Part shown: piece after piece, positions 6,192 through 6,339 of the stretch
Layout of the letters: the number at the start of each line of letters is the position of its first letter
How positions within the stretch are numbered: the first letter of the stretch is position 1
Assembly: GCA_902490355.1 (NCBI GenBank)
Contig: CABUDN010000141.1
Coordinates: forward strand, 1 to 6,339
Length of the DNA stretch: 6,339 bases
From: an uncultured Oscillibacter sp.
Lineage (GTDB): Bacteria; Bacillota; Clostridia; Oscillospirales; Oscillospiraceae
Reading direction: 5' to 3'
The notes under the pieces: model-generated
Seen by the model: only the letters and a program-made list of their open reading frames with translations
Told to the model about the DNA's origin: nothing
Database searches by the model: none
Position numbers and translations under genes: made by a program

Positions 6192-6275
6192 TGGTGCGGG
6201 TAACAGGACTTGAACCTGCACGTCGGGGACACCAGATCCTAAGTCTGGCGCGTCTGCCAATTCCGCCATACCCGC
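6192..6275 (-). tRNA. tRNA-Leu (anticodon UAG), CCA encoded
   Basis: Read on the minus strand, the 84 bases fold as a complete class II tRNA. The acceptor is GCGGGTA with TACCCGC, with discriminator A and a genomic CCA (6192-6194). The D arm is GCG / GAATTGGCAGA / CGC. The anticodon arm is CCAGA-CTTAGGA-TCTGG with TAG at positions 34-36. A 12-base variable region, TGTCCCCGACGT, follows, then a T arm GCAGG-TTCAAGT-CCTGT. It decodes CUN leucine codons. Only 17 bases of natural sequence remain upstream of it, so its promoter and any tRNA cluster partners lie outside the window. Confidence 0.97.
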
Positions 6276-6292
6276 ATAGTGCTGCCAGCGGC

Positions 6293-6339
6293 AGATCGGA
6301 AGAGCACACGTCTGAACTCCAGTCACATTCCTTTATCTC
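6293..6339 (+). other. Illumina TruSeq adapter and index contamination
   Basis: The last 47 bases start with AGATCGGAAGAGC and carry the full 34-base TruSeq read-1 3' adapter (6293-6326). An index ATTCCT plus TT (6327-6334; TruSeq index 27 as I recall it) and the start of the constant ATCTC tail follow. This is not genomic. Reverse translation of the junction produces the well-known artefact peptide CSSDLP. Confidence 0.97.

Noticed and set aside
6192..6292. Integrative-element attachment site at the tRNA 3' end
   Set aside because: tRNA 3' ends are common integration sites, but no integrase gene and no second copy of the tRNA 3' end was seen in the window.
5989..6309. Minus-strand open frame of 106 codons starting MCSSDLP and reading through GYGGIGRRARLRIWCP
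   Set aside because: It starts in the sequencing adapter, reads antisense-independent codons through the tRNA-Leu gene and then through its terminator. The IGRRAR...WCPRR...SSPVTRTT peptide is the usual false translation of a bacterial tRNA.

Overview
The window suggests a gut-type clostridial Bacillota (Oscillospirales-like), inferred from the moderately high GC, strong AGGAGG-type ribosome binding sites, a Gly-rich 'GAGIGGG' surface protein with a clostridial-style anchor, and a histidine kinase with a 7TMR-DISM-like sensor. No species can be named. Apart from one fragment at the left edge, every supported gene lies on the minus strand, so the biological order runs from right to left.

Right edge: the last 47 bases (6293-6339) are Illumina TruSeq adapter plus index, so the natural sequence stops at 6292. 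Next come a complete tRNA-Leu(UAG) with encoded CCA and its intrinsic terminator (6155-6275). A roughly 250-base gene-free leader follows (5909-6154), holding a 12-bp inverted repeat around two smaller hairpins. A large secreted, apparently wall-anchored protein of 805 aa (3491-5908) comes next, with its own terminator at 3390-3428.

Middle: 3004-3389 is AT-richer and holds no intact gene. It contains what looks like a 5'-truncated minus-strand coding remnant with one in-frame stop. The remnant's end overlaps the promoter of the next operon.

Left: a two-component operon, kinase first (964-2910) and OmpR-type response regulator second (299-967), coupled by a 4-base GTGA overlap and closed by a strong terminator (238-285). 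A 26-base palindrome sits at the -35 position upstream of the kinase, and a near copy of its core sits inside the operon's own terminator hairpin. At the left edge, on the plus strand and convergent, is the N-terminal stub of a P-loop ATPase whose Walker A motif is one residue short (2-223).

How the genes may work together (inference): the kinase could sense an extracellular ligand through its galactose-binding-like domain and autoregulate through the palindrome. The neighbouring surface protein is a conceivable target, but no copy of the palindrome is visible upstream of it. I see no clearly new multi-gene system. The most unusual items are the nested domain in the surface protein, the palindrome shared by operator and terminator, and the structured leader.
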